Positions 8,071-17,563 of a DNA stretch of 17,563 nt are shown in pieces. Positions within the stretch are counted from its first letter, which is position 1; every line of letters begins with the position of its first letter. The stretch covers positions 1-17,563 of the forward strand of contig JADNYV010000712.1 of the NCBI GenBank assembly GCA_015501055.1, written 5' to 3'. The notes below the pieces were generated by a model. That model was not told the DNA's origin. It saw nothing but the letters and a program-made list of their open reading frames with translations, and did not search any database. This DNA is from Mucidula mucida. Lineage: Eukaryota; Basidiomycota; Agaricomycetes; Agaricales; Physalacriaceae. Position numbers and translations under genes: made by a program.

Positions 8071-8786
8071 TTGACATCGCTAACCGGGAAGGGCGAGTGG
8101 ATTTGGGGCATGGAGCAGCATGAGGCGTTTGAGGAGTTGAAGTGGAGGATGACGGAAGAACCCGTTCTGATCGTACCACGCGACAATGGCAAGTTTTGAG
8201 TCGAGGCAGACTCCTCGAACTATGCGAACGGGGCGGTTCTTTCCCAGTTTGTTGACGGAAAATGGAGACCAGTAGCCTTCCGGTCTCGCGCGCTGAACGA
8301 ATTGGAGCGCAATTATGAGATCTACGACAAAGAGATGATGGCTATTATGGACTCAATCAACGACTGGCGGCAATATCTCCTAGGTGCTAAGGAGACAGTG
8401 GAGGTTTTCACCAATCATTAAAACCTGCAGTACTTCAGGAAGCTGCAGAAGTTGAACCGGAGACAGGCGCAATGGGTTACAGAGTTGGCAGAATATGACA
8501 TACAAATGATTCATAAGCCAGGCAGGACAATGGGAAAAGCTGATGCCTTGTCAAGGATGACAGGCCTTGAGAAGGGGGAAAAAGATAACAAAAACATTGT
8601 TTTGCTCCAGCCAGAGTTTTTTATTTCACAAATTCAATTTTCTTTACATACAGTAGATACACCGGAGGACAAATTACTTAACAAAATCAACAAAGAAAAG
8701 GAAACAAAGACAGATACGTACAAAAAGCATTAGAAAACAAAGAAAAAGGATGGGAAGAGAAGGAAAATGGACTTATTATATGGAAA
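8071..8786 (+). pseudogene. pol: Chromovirus RNase H and integrase linker, with stops
   Basis: RNase H removes the RNA strand after reverse transcription. In frame are VEADSSN (8200-8220), GAVLSQ, ERNYEIYDKEMMAI and DWRQYLLG. Then TNH is followed by TAA (8419-8421) where gypsy elements read TDHQNL. The catalytic Asp is Asn (8413-8415) and Gln is stop. A TGA at 8197-8199 stands where an Arg (CGA) is expected before VEAD. After the stops the frame continues through RRQAQWVTEL and GKADALSR, then a Lys-rich linker with a one-base loss near 8685 relative to unit 2. It continues across 8787 into the integrase. Confidence 0.85.
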
Positions 8787-10221
8787 GATCATATTTACAT
8801 ACCGAAGGACAAGGAATTGCGGGGAAGAGTTATTGGAATGCACCATGATGCACAGCTTGCAGGGCATCCGGGACGATACAAGACCCTCGAATTGATCACA
8901 CGCACCTATTGGTGGCCCGGAATCAGCCTGAGACGTCCGCGAATACGTGGAAGGGTGTCAAAAATGCCAGGCCACAAAGTCACATCGCACGAAGCCGGCC
9001 GCACCCCTCTACCCTATTAATGTGCCAAGCAAGCCATGGGAGGTAGTAGGGACGGACATGATCGGAGAACTGCCGGAATCGGGAGGATACAACGTGATCA
9101 GCATGTTTGTGGACCATTTCACAAAGCGGTTACGGATTATACCAACACACACCACCCTGACCTCAGAAGGCATGGCCCGCATTTACCGGATCAATCTTCC
9201 CCATACATGGATGCCGCAAAGATGATACATGATTAGGTGCAATACCACTCGCGTTTATGAAGGAGTTGTACCGGCTGTTGGGCATGAAGGGAAACTTCAC
9301 AACGGCATACATCCACAGGCAAATGGGCAACAGAACGGTTGAACCAAGAGATAGAACATTTCTTACGGTTATTTGTCAACTACCATCAGAACGACTGGCA
9401 CGAATGGCTACCCTCTGCCGAATTTGTTTACAATGATGGGTACACTCGGCAACCAAAGTCACTCTGTTTTTCGCAGACATGGGCAGACACCCCTACAAAG
9501 GCACCGCCCCGAAAACGGCATCGAGAAATGAGACTGCGCAGGAGTTTGCCGACGGCATGAGGAAAACATGGGACGAAGTGGGTTGGCATTGAAGATGGCC
9601 AAAGAGGACATGAAACGGTTTTATGACAGGAAACGGACAGAGGCAGTGGAGTACAAGGAAGGCGACAAAGTATGGCTGGAAGGGACAAATCTCAGTACGG
9701 ACCGACCAATGAAGAAGCTCAATGACAAACGCTTTGGGCCGTTTAAAGTGATCAAGAAAGTCGGGACGAGCTCTTACAAGCTCCAGATTCCTCACACGTG
9801 GAAAAGCATTCATCCCGTGTTCAATGAGGCCCTGTTGACGCCTTACCATGAGCCGCAATTTCCAACGCAACCCCGAGACACGCGTCCACCACCTGTGCTG
9901 GAAGGAGCCGAACCGGAATGGGAAGTTGAGAAAGTGGTTAATTCCCGGAAGTACCGCGGGGGTTTCCAATACAAGGTTCACTGGAAGGGTTATGGCACAC
10001 ACAAGCAGACATGGGAACCAGCATGCAATCTCAAAAATGCTGACAAAGCTATCAGTAATTTCCATCAATAATATCTGAACAAACCGAAGCCACCCGCGCT
10101 TGCTCGCATTGAAGTTCCCATGTCGCAGTTTCCATCCCATTTATTCCGCCCTATGTCACCGCCCAATACCAAACCCTTAGACGTCACGCTGCCCTCTGCG
10201 GCCCTCATGGAGCGACTCTAG
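8787..10221 (+). pseudogene. pol: Integrase plus chromodomain of the complete element, broken
   Basis: Counterpart of 1-1443, with different breaks. Here KTLELITRTYWWPG is continuous (no 2-base loss), but an extra C precedes the TGA at 8929-8931. MFVDHFTKRL is intact where unit 1 is frameshifted. The second catalytic Asp is kept (GAT 9231-9233) yet followed directly by TAG 9234-9236. Several bases are missing from 9198 to 9330, and the catalytic Glu is at 9333-9335. From 9568 the frame is open through GPF and the chromodomain (about 9916-10068) to TAA 10069-10071, then open again to TAG 10219-10221. The chromodomain is identical to that of unit 1. Confidence 0.87.
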
Positions 10222-10243
10222 CGCAGAATGGAACTTGCACCTT

Positions 10244-10253
10244 AAGGAGGGGG
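10244..10253 (+). promoter_or_regulatory. Polypurine tract of the complete element
   Basis: AAGGAGGGGG three bases before LTR-A, as at 1466-1475. Confidence 0.75.
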
Positions 10254-10256
10254 TGA

Positions 10257-10786
10257 TGTTATGCATTGCCATATTTTCACATTTTCACATCTTCATCATA
10301 TCTTATCGGGGCTTGTCTTATCAACCAACAGACTGGTTCATCATCTGTTTTGTCACCGATCATACTCCTTTTTATTACCAAAGCCGTACTCATGTCGGAC
10401 GCACGCCAAACACATGGATGACATCATACATGCCAATACCTCATGGACTTCCTATTGTATACACACCACTGACACTCGTAGCACACATGGTTGTTTCAGT
10501 ATTATTACTTACATGCAGTTACCACTCGTATTTAATGGTTTCACGAACTAGTAGCATACAACACTGGGTCAAGGGCATGGAGCATCCCTAGCGGAAACAC
10601 ATATGGAGAAGGAGTCCCAAACACAGACTTACTAGTATATAAGCAGTAGTGTAGTATCATTGTACCTTAGTTCTGATCTTGTTTATACACCTGGCCTAGC
10701 ATAGTTCTACAAACACGAACACTTTCTTTCCTTGAGTCTCTCTGTGGTACCTGGTTTAGTTACGTTGCTACAGTTAGTCGCTAACA
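10257..10786 (+). repeat. LTR-A, unit 2 (3' LTR of the complete element)
   Basis: 530 bp, TGTTA...TAACA. It appears identical to 1479-2008 apart from T at 10775 for C at 1997. Being so much closer to the other LTR-A than to the LTR-B of its own element, it reports the age of the tandem repeat rather than the age of insertion. Confidence 0.88.
10636..10680 (+). promoter_or_regulatory. LTR-A (unit 2) TATA box and R start
   Basis: TATATAA at 10636-10642 and TAGTTCTGATCTT at 10668-10680, complementary without mismatch to the primer site at 6457-6469 of the same element. Confidence 0.6.
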
Positions 10787-10908
10787 CTCTCCTCATTTGC
10801 AATCCCGACAACAGACACTCAAAGTTGCACTGTAAGCTTACTGCACACTCTCACCACACCAATCTCAATTGTTGCTAGGTTGCCCAAAGAAGTTATGGCG
10901 GCGCGTTG

Positions 10909-11272
10909 ATGGGGCGCAAACTCCCCAGCGCGCTAGCAGCATGGAAGGGCAAAGGCGGGAGCGGAGGTGGCAAAGGCGGAGGCGGAAAATTGGGTGGTGG
11001 AGGGTCAAAGTCGGGCGGTGATGCCCCAGCCGGTGGCGGGTCATGACAATGATGACCCTCCACCGGACAGCGATGACCCTCCACCGGACAGCAAAGACCC
11101 CCCACCAGATAGCAAAAACCCTCCAGCTGATGATGAAGACCCACCAGCCAACAGCAAGAATCCACCAACCAATGATTCATCCGAAGGCGACTTGGGGCAG
11201 AAGATAATCACAATCCCGCTCAAACCTGGTATTTGTGGCGACAAGAAGACTATTCATATCACAATTGAATAG
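10909..11272 (+). pseudogene. Gly-rich / Asp-Pro-rich hypothetical ORF, unit 2 copy
   Basis: Same sequence and same frame break as 2131-2494: Gly-rich frame from ATG 10909 to TGA 11044-11046, overlapping the Asp-Pro repeat frame that ends at TAG 11270-11272. The 21-bp repeats are at 11051-11176. No change in repeat number between units. Confidence 0.35.
11051..11176 (+). repeat. 21-bp tandem repeat, unit 2 copy
   Basis: Six units, same as 2273-2398. Confidence 0.75.
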
Positions 11273-11662
11273 TTGATCGAGCACATGTTAATGTAATATT
11301 GGTTTATGATAACGTGTAATTACGCCACAGATGTCTGGATATGCTAGAGTATATTTACAAGGTTTTAGACATAACATCCTCATAGTTAACTGTGGCGGGC
11401 CTAGAAAATTAGGACTTGAAAATAAATCACGCGTGTTTTGCTCACTGTAAGAAAGTGAAAAGGAAGAACACAATATATTGAACAAACTACTTTGAACTTG
11501 TCCCAAAAACTACACATGCTAAATTGCCGTCTACATTGAGGATTCAGCTAATCTAACACTGGCACAACCTTTGCTTGAACACAACTCCCTCGCCACATTG
11601 ACACAAACACAGTTTCCACCACGGTGGCACCACCGCTACTGTGTGTCTTGCGAACCTGTGTT

Positions 11663-12128
11663 GCTAACACTATCTTCATCTCTCCTCCTACCCTATATCG
11701 GTTATCAGCACTGACACTTAGGGCAAAACCCAAGCCTAGTACATACAAGAATATTTATTGCCCTTAGAAGTGCATGACTGCCGGATGGCGTAGGCAAACA
11801 GACACTCGTCATCTCTTCAATTTTCTCAAGGTCATGTTCTTATTTGCGAGAATAGATTGACACTGATACTCCCACTGCACCAATACATACAGGAATAAGT
11901 GTTGCCTTCAGGATAGCATGACTGCCGGATTGTGTTGGCTTGTGTACACTTGTTGTCTCTTCAATTTCCTCGAGGTCTTGTCCCTATTTGCGATACTGGA
12001 TTAGTATTGATACTCCGGCAGCATGAATACATTCAGAAATAAGTGTTGCCTTCAGGAGCGCATGACTGCTGAATTGTGTTGGCTCATGTACACTTGTGGT
12101 TGCCTTAATTCTCTATTTGCAGTGTAGG
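11663..12128. repeat. ~144-bp tandem repeat, unit 2 copy
   Basis: Same three-unit array as 2885-3350, with the CATGACTGC landmarks at 11773, 11917 and 12061. Confidence 0.75.
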
Positions 12129-14056
12129 AGGTCAGTGATAGTACACCAACAGACCAAAGCCCACAAATGTCAGGCTGTACATATGCGGTCTTAATGGGCA
12201 CTCCTTGTGTGGTCAAGAAAGAGGCGAGAAGAATGAGGAAGACATTTACAGAGTGTATAGTTGGTGAGAGTGCGGCAAAGAAAGACCTAGCTGATATGTC
12301 AAATGTTTGGAGCTTGTAGAGATATGACAACATTATTTGCTCTTATATGAATCCTTGAGAGTTCAAGTAAGGCACTGAGTGCCAAAACGGAGTCATTGAA
12401 TGCTATACTTACCTTTATAATCTATGTACCCAAAACACATGTCAGCGAAGTGCCCTGTATTCATTTGCAATGATTACAAAGCAAGCCAGAACTGAGGCGC
12501 GTTTATACTGCTACTTTTCTGAAAGACTTGCTCAGCTGCATATGTTTTCTCTAAGTGAGAAATAATGTTCTTCTGTGCGCTGAAAGCTGAATGCCTGCTA
12601 AGCGGTAAGTACTAGGTATTACACACCTGAGTTTTAAGCCTCTGTCAAGCCCTCATACTAGAACATCTCCATTCACTTTGCTACAGATTAAAGTCTCGTC
12701 CTAACCAAGGTATGTCAATTCTCAAAACTGCTTCTCAATTGCCAGAATGCATTATGGTAGGTAATAGTGCTCTAAGTTGGAGTGAGCGGTACTATCCATC
12801 TCTTGAAACCATGTGTATTCTGCAAAGAAAGTATGCCAAAACTGAATAGCACGTCTTTTAGAAAATCAAGTTCAAGGTATGGGTGGTTAGAGCAAATAGA
12901 GGTTTGGGATTTGGGCTGGTCCAACATCTGCTGTGAGTTTTCAGGTCTCTTTGTCTTGCTTAATTCCAAAGTGGACAGACAAGTTCAACCAGATGGTCCA
13001 TACCTGTTGGGAGATGCTCTCTGTAACGGCAGGCTTCTTGTTATATCATCTCCTGACCCTTCAGTTGTACGCTCCTTCTTCATGTTAACTTTGGACTCGT
13101 TCATTCCGAACCTAAGAACACCATAGGAAATATAGTGATCACTTTGCGGGCTCAAGAACATTCACTTACTTCACTGGGTGCCCGCTTTGCACCTAAAAGG
13201 ATCTGCTGCCACCACTTGGGTTATTTACAGAGAGACTGTGCCGTTAATAGCAATCTGGATCTATCTCGGAAGTATTGTCAAATTTGGACATACAGACGGC
13301 AACCTTCAATTGGGTAAGTTACCTTCCCATCCCTAACATCCTTGTTACTAGTGCGTAATACAGGAATATTGCTGTGGCAGTGAGCAGCGGCACTGCTGCC
13401 ACTGCGCTTGCGCTGCTTGCTCCTCACTGCCTCAAAACAAACAACCTGCACACCACACTTGAAACTCCATCTCAACGGTGCTAAAGTAGATGTGATGGAG
13501 CGAAAGAATGAGGACTAATCTCATTTGTGCCATTGCTGGCTTGATCTTTGGGCGCAGCACTCAGAATCACAAGGTTCGTCTTCATATTTTGTTGGTTGCT
13601 TGGCCAAAATTAAATGAATTTGTAGCCTGTAACAACATTAAATTCATCGCTGATATGCTTTCCTCTGTTTATTGACTTTCATTACATGCCATTTTCTGAT
13701 AATGTTTTGGGGGCGCCGGTTCATTGATGTGGTGGCGTCAACACCCCATAGACTCGTAAATTAGAGTAGTTTCAGCGTATTTTAGAACATTACTTTTGTA
13801 CTTTTGCTCAAATAAATCTGATTTACTCAAATCTACTCTACGTAAAATCAAGGAAGAGAATACATGAATACTTAGCCTAGAAGTGTTATCTTAAGTCAAG
13901 TGCAAAAATATATATTTTGAACTAGAGGTCTGTCAGAGCTACCAGAGATGTTGAAAACAGCATTTAAGACCTTACACAAAGTTCCATAAAAACATGGTGA
14001 GCACCCAAAGTTGGAGAAATTGACCAACTAACCAATATACTACACATTTACGTTAA
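12129..14056. other. Spacer without recognisable genes, unit 2 copy
   Basis: Copy of 3351-5278. It includes the GC-rich hairpin (13376-13431) and the short inverted repeat (13762-13840). One visible substitution, C12578 for T3800, is a CpG/TpG transition. The stretch 11273-11662 is equally empty. Confidence 0.6.
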
Positions 14057-14339
14057 TGTTAAGGAATGAGTAGGTGGCGCACACCGGGATTTGCCGGACA
14101 TTATGGTATTTAAGTGTTTCGTAGTTACCAATTACCCTCAGTTGTTCATTGTCTACCACAACGTCTGAGGATGAGTAGTTTTACTTCTCTTACTTATTGA
14201 CATGCTCATTGTACCTGTAGATCTATTCTTGTACTTATATGTCCACTCTGTTCTTACAGATACTTAATCAAGTTGTTTGTTGTCTACCACAACGTCTGAG
14301 GATCTATTTGTGTACTTACATGTCCACTCTATTCTTACA
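14057..14339 (+). repeat. Candidate copia LTR, unit 2 copy
   Basis: Copy of 5279-5561, with the internal duplication at 14139-14342 and the candidate half-tRNA primer site at 14342-14353. Confidence 0.45.
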
Positions 14340-14429
14340 GATTATGAGACTGGTTTGTCTCTAAGATACACACCAGAAACCTCGACGTTTATTCTCCCAT
14401 CACATCAAACACAACTCATTTTCCTTGTT

Positions 14430-14703
14430 ATGGCCACCGCTTAGTGTACCCCTATCTTCCCAGCCAACAAAGCTCTCAATGACATCAGAATCTGGTTGGT
14501 CTTCAAGAGCACTGTTATCTCTAATGTTGCTCTGCCGGGCTCCTTGGATACCTCGATGGCACCATTCCCGCTCCTCCGCTTCGACCGCCCAATCAATCTT
14601 GATGTCCAGGACAACCACTGCCAACAGCACAACCCCTTTTGCGCACAAGTGGGAACTTCACAATGCATGGGTTGCCGGCATCATTTACCAGAATGTTACC
14701 AAC
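14430..14703 (+). pseudogene. gag: Copia-like gag N-terminus, unit 2 copy
   Basis: Copy of 5652-5926, one base shorter: GTTGCTCTG here against GTTCGCTCTG in unit 1. The loss destroys the GLLGYLDGTIPAP frame that unit 1 keeps, so the unit 1 reading is probably the correct one. The later block WELHNAWVAGIIYQNVTN is intact up to the LTR-B start at 14704. Confidence 0.5.
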
Positions 14704-15233
14704 TGTTATGAATCGCCATATTTTCACATTTTCACATCTTATCATATCTTATCGGGGGCCTTGTCTTATCAACCAACGGACCGTTTCATCATCTGTTTCG
14801 TCACCGATCATACCCCTTTTCATTACCGAAGCCGTACTCATGTCGGACACACGTCCAACACATGGATGACATCATACATGCCGATACCTCATGGACTCCC
14901 TATTGTATACACACCGCCGACACTCGTAGCACACATGGTTGTTTCAGTATTATTACTTACATGCAGTTACCACTCGTATTTAATGGTTTCACGGACTAGT
15001 AGCATACAACACTGGGTCAAGGGTGTGGAGCATCCCTAGTGGAAACGCGTATGGACAAGGAGTCCCAAACACAGACCTACTAGTATATAAGCAGTAGTGT
15101 AGTATCATTGTACTTTAGTTCCGATCTCGTTTATACACCTGGCCTAGCCTAGTCTTACGAACACAAACACTTTTCCCTTTAGTTCTTGCTGTGGTACCTG
15201 GTTTAGTCATGTGGCTATAGTCAGTCACTAATA
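14704..15233 (+). repeat. LTR-B, unit 2
   Basis: 530 bp, one base longer than the unit 1 copy (GGTTGTTTC against GGTGTTTC), and ends TAATA. One substitution, TTACGAAC against TTACAAAC, is again CG versus CA. Confidence 0.87.
15084..15128 (+). promoter_or_regulatory. LTR-B (unit 2) TATA box and R start
   Basis: TATATAA at 15084-15090 and TAGTTCCGATCTC at 15116-15128, with the same two mismatches to the primer site as in unit 1. Confidence 0.55.
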
Positions 15234-15234
15234 G

Positions 15235-15247
15235 AAGATCAGAACTA
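15235..15247 (+). promoter_or_regulatory. Self-complementary primer-binding site, unit 2
   Basis: AAGATCAGAACTA directly after LTR-B, identical to 6457-6469. Confidence 0.65.
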
Positions 15248-15395
15248 CTTTCTACCATCTACCACACATCCCTGATCATCAATCAGCACTTCGCTGTTTG
15301 ATCATCGCACATTTCCCCATCCCCTTTCCTGTTTACAGATCGACGGATTCTTAATTCCAGCGCACGTCCGCATACATGTGTATTGGTCCCAGTAA

Positions 15396-15982
15396 AATAG
15401 CGTAGACAGTTACAATACCTACCTACTTCACTTACCTTACGATACACATCATCATTCCCCACCCTACCAAGTCCTGGATTCTATTTCAGATCTAGGCGAC
15501 TCCTCCTTATTCATCCAAACCTCTATTCCCTCACCCGTTTCATCAAAATCCGCATCTCCCATTGAGAAGAACGGACTCCCGATCAAGGAGTTACCAATCA
15601 AGCTTCCTGTCTACAATGCGGATGGAACCCTAAACGAGGGAGGGGCAATCAAAGGTTTTGTGGAGGTACAAATGAAGATCGGTGACCACACCGAAAAGAT
15701 TGAGTTGGCCGTCACCAATCTTGGCAAAACAAGTATCTTTTTGGGGCTAGACTGGCTACGATATCACAACCCCACGATCAACTGGACGGAATCCACGTTG
15801 ACTTTTGATCGATGCCCAGACCGCTGCGGCTATCTACCCGAGTATGACTCGCCAGAAGACGAAGGAGAAGATGTAGAAGAGAAGCTGAGGAGGGAGAGCG
15901 GTTGTTTTGGATGGACTGGGACAACTATCGCAAAAGCGGTGAAAAGCTGAGATCACAACAGCCTTCATCCGCTGCTGCACCT
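15396..15982 (+). pseudogene. pol: Protease remnant and linker, unit 2 copy
   Basis: Copy of 6618-7205. It differs by Glu for Lys in DHTEKIEL and LPEYDS, and by a one-base loss near 15888 in the GGAGGAGGG run. That loss moves the frame, so the protease frame ends at 15950 and the RT frame opens independently from 15902. Confidence 0.72.
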
Positions 15983-16850
15983 TACATTGAGGAATTCTCC
16001 GATGTATTTAGCAAAGCGGACTTTGACAAGCTACCGGAGCAAAGACCCTGGGATCACGCGATAGAACTCACGCCTGGTTCCAAACCGGTTGACTGCAAGG
16101 TCTATCCCCTTAGTCCATCCGAGCAGAAGGCATTAGACGAGTTCTTGGAGGAAAACATACGCACGGGACGCATACAGCCATCAATTTCACCTATGGCATC
16201 ACCCTTCTTCTTTGTCAAGAAGAAGGATGAAAGCCTTTGGCCAGTACAGAATTATTGGAAGTTGAACGACATGACAATCAAGAACCAATATCCCTTGCCG
16301 TTGATTCAGGAGCTTATCGACAAGTTGAAGGGAGCAAAGGTTTTCACAAAGATGGATGTCCGATGGGGTTACAATAACATCCGGATCAAAGAAGGTGATG
16401 AGTGGAAAGCGGCGTTTAGAACAAACCAAGGCCTGTTCGAGCCCTCAGTCATGTTCTTCGGACTTACAAACTCGCCGGCGACATTCCAATTGTTCATGAA
16501 TCACATTCTGAAGGAGCTGATCAATGAAGGACATGTTATAGTTTACTTGGATGACATACTTATCTTTACGAACACGTTGGAAGAACATAGGCATATCGTA
16601 CGACAAGTATTAGAAATATTACGAGTAAATAAGTTGTATTTAAAACCCGAGAAATGTAGTTTTGAGGCACATACTGTAGACTACTTGGGAGTTAGTGTTG
16701 GAGGAGGAGAAGTGAAGATGGATCCGGCAAAAGTGGCCGTAGTGAAGGAATGGAAGGAGCCGACGAAAGAAGAAGGAAGTACAGTCATTTCTGGGCTTCT
16801 GCAACTTTTACCGATGTTTCATCCGGGGATTGCGGGAGTAGCAAAGCCAT
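15983..16850 (+). pseudogene. pol: Reverse transcriptase, unit 2 copy (longest open stretch)
   Basis: A single frame runs from before FSDVF to beyond the YLDD box (16544-16555), longer than in unit 1, where a missing A breaks it. This copy shows the damaged motif in context: [10 protein letters not shown], with Trp codons at 16238-16240 and 16256-16258 and Asn at 16250-16252. The EYLG-like block reads [16 protein letters not shown] in frame. Then an extra A near 16768 shifts the frame, so the FLGFCNFY block of unit 1 is lost here, and the frame is restored near 16831 by a missing T. Confidence 0.88.
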
Positions 16851-17563
16851 TGACATCGCTAACCGGGAAGGGCGAGTGGATTTGGGGCATGGAGCAGCAT
16901 GAGGCGTTTGAGGAGTTGAAGTGGAGGATGACGGAAGAACCCGTTCTGATCGTACCACGCGACAATGGCAAGTTTGAGTCGAGGCAGACTCCTCGAACTA
17001 TGCGAACGGGGCGGTTCTTTCCCAGTTTGTTGACGGAAAATGGAGACCAGTAGCCTTCCGGTCTCGCGCGCTGAACGAATTGGAGCGCAATTATGAGATC
17101 TACGACAAAGAGATGATGGCTATTATGGACTCAATCAACGACTGGCGGCAATATCTCCTAGGTGCTAAGGAGACAGTGGAGGTTTTCACCAATCATTAAA
17201 ACCTGCAGTACTTCAGGAAGCTGCAGAAGTTGAACCGGAGACAGGCGCAATGGGTTACAGAGTTGGCAGAATATGACATACAAATGATTCATAAGCCAGG
17301 CAGGACAATGGGAAAAAGCTGATGCCTTGTCAAGGATGACAGGCCTTGAGAAGGGGGAAAAGATAACAAAAACATTGTTTTGCTCCACCAGAGTTTTTAT
17401 TTCACAAATTCAATTTTCTTTACATACAGTAGATACACCGGAGGACAAATTACTTAACAAAATCCAACAAAGAAAAGGAAACAAAGACAGATACGTACAA
17501 AAAGCATTAGAAAACAAAGAAAAAGGATGGGAAGAGAAGGAAAAATGGACTTATTATATGAAA
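16851..17563 (+). pseudogene. pol: RNase H and integrase linker, unit 2 copy, cut by window end
   Basis: Copy of 8071-8786. AAGTTTGAG (16970-16978) has three T where unit 1 has four, so the in-frame TGA becomes a frameshift. The TNH-TAA lesion is shared (Asn codon 17191-17193, TAA 17197-17199). One extra A lies in GGGAAAAAGC near 17315. The linker reads IQQRKGNKDRYVQKALENKE, in frame where unit 1 lacks a base. Confidence 0.83.

Larger units (their letters stand above)
1..8786. repeat. Tandem unit 1 of an ~8.78 kb direct repeat
   Basis: The first bases of the window (GATCATATTTACATACC) recur at 8787, and every landmark recurs about 8778-8786 bases further on, in the same order and orientation. 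The offset is a constant 8778 from about 1070 to 5747, then drifts by single-base indels in pol. The unit begins inside the integrase zinc-binding region of a chromovirus and ends inside the RNase H-integrase linker, so the unit boundary is arbitrary with respect to genes. Confidence 0.97.
5927..10786 (+). mobile_element. Complete but defective chromovirus (Ty3/gypsy, Tf1/sushi-like), LTR-B to LTR-A
   Basis: This is the only copy with both LTRs in the window, 4860 bp long. In order: LTR-B (5927-6455), self-priming site (6457-6469), protease remnant, reverse transcriptase, RNase H, integrase, chromodomain, polypurine tract (10244-10253), LTR-A (10257-10786). This domain order and the C-terminal chromodomain define chromoviruses. 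The internal part is about 3.8 kb, well short of an autonomous member of this group, because no gag or nucleocapsid zinc knuckle is present. The two LTRs differ at about 8% of positions and the flanks show no shared 5-bp target duplication (CCAAC before, CTCTC after). The ends may therefore come from different insertions. It crosses the tandem-unit junction at 8787. Confidence 0.85.
8787..17563. repeat. Tandem unit 2 of the ~8.78 kb direct repeat
   Basis: Near-identical second copy, 8777 bases long. Its last bases (TTATTATATGAAA) match the end of unit 1 (TTATTATATGGAAA at about 8773-8786), which runs straight into GATC. The window therefore ends at the phase where it began. Substitutions against unit 1 are rare outside pol, for example C1997/T10775 and T3800/C12578. 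Most differences are one-base gains or losses in short homopolymers. Confidence 0.97.
14704..17563 (+). mobile_element. 5' part of a chromovirus copy (LTR-B, protease, RT, RNase H)
   Basis: Equivalent to 5927-8786. The window ends inside the linker between RNase H and integrase, exactly where window base 1 would continue. Confidence 0.9.

Noticed and set aside
1..17563. Bacterial plasmid or phage with a circular map
   Set aside because: Exact closure suggested a circle, but the content is two eukaryotic retroelements plus non-coding spacer. No replication, partition or structural genes are present.

Overview
The window is eukaryotic and looks fungal, most likely a basidiomycete. The case rests on a Tf1/sushi-type chromovirus (Ty3/gypsy LTR retrotransposon with an integrase chromodomain), a Ty1/copia-like fragment, and no bacterial-style gene packing. 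No intact host gene, rRNA, tRNA or CRISPR array was recognised.

The whole window is two head-to-tail copies of one ~8.78 kb unit: unit 1 is 1-8786 and unit 2 is 8787-17563. It starts and stops at the same phase of the repeat, since base 17563 is followed, in the repeat, by the sequence at base 1. That is what a circular molecule read twice, an assembly-graph loop walked twice, or exactly two periods of a genomic tandem array would give.

Layout of one unit, in unit 1 coordinates: (1) 1-1443, integrase and chromodomain end of pol; (2) 1466-1475, polypurine tract, then LTR-A at 1479-2008; (3) 2009-5926, a 3.9 kb spacer; (4) LTR-B at 5927-6455; (5) 6457-6469, a primer site, then 6618-8786, protease, reverse transcriptase and RNase H. 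The spacer holds a small Gly-rich/Asp-Pro-rich ORF (2131-2494), a ~144 bp tandem repeat (about 2885-3350), about 2 kb with nothing recognisable, and the 5' end of a second retroelement of Ty1/copia type (LTR 5279-5561, primer site 5564-5575, gag start 5652-5926). LTR-B interrupts that gag. The chromovirus reads through the unit junction, so one complete copy lies at 5927-10786, with a 3' part at 1-2008 and a 5' part at 14704-17563.

The chromovirus is a relic. It has no recognisable gag or protease active site. Its pol carries nonsense and catalytic-residue changes that look mostly like C-to-T or G-to-A transitions. Its two LTR types differ by about 8%, with many differences at CpG, as expected of a methylated transposon. 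LTR-A and LTR-B have unrelated flanks and no matching target duplication, so the element looks like a product of recombination between two insertions. Many extra single-base indels differ between the two units and sit mainly in pol; these are probably sequence errors.

The most informative functional signal is a 13-nt primer site just after LTR-B. It is complementary to the predicted transcript start inside the LTR, which is the hallmark of Tf1-type self-primed reverse transcription.
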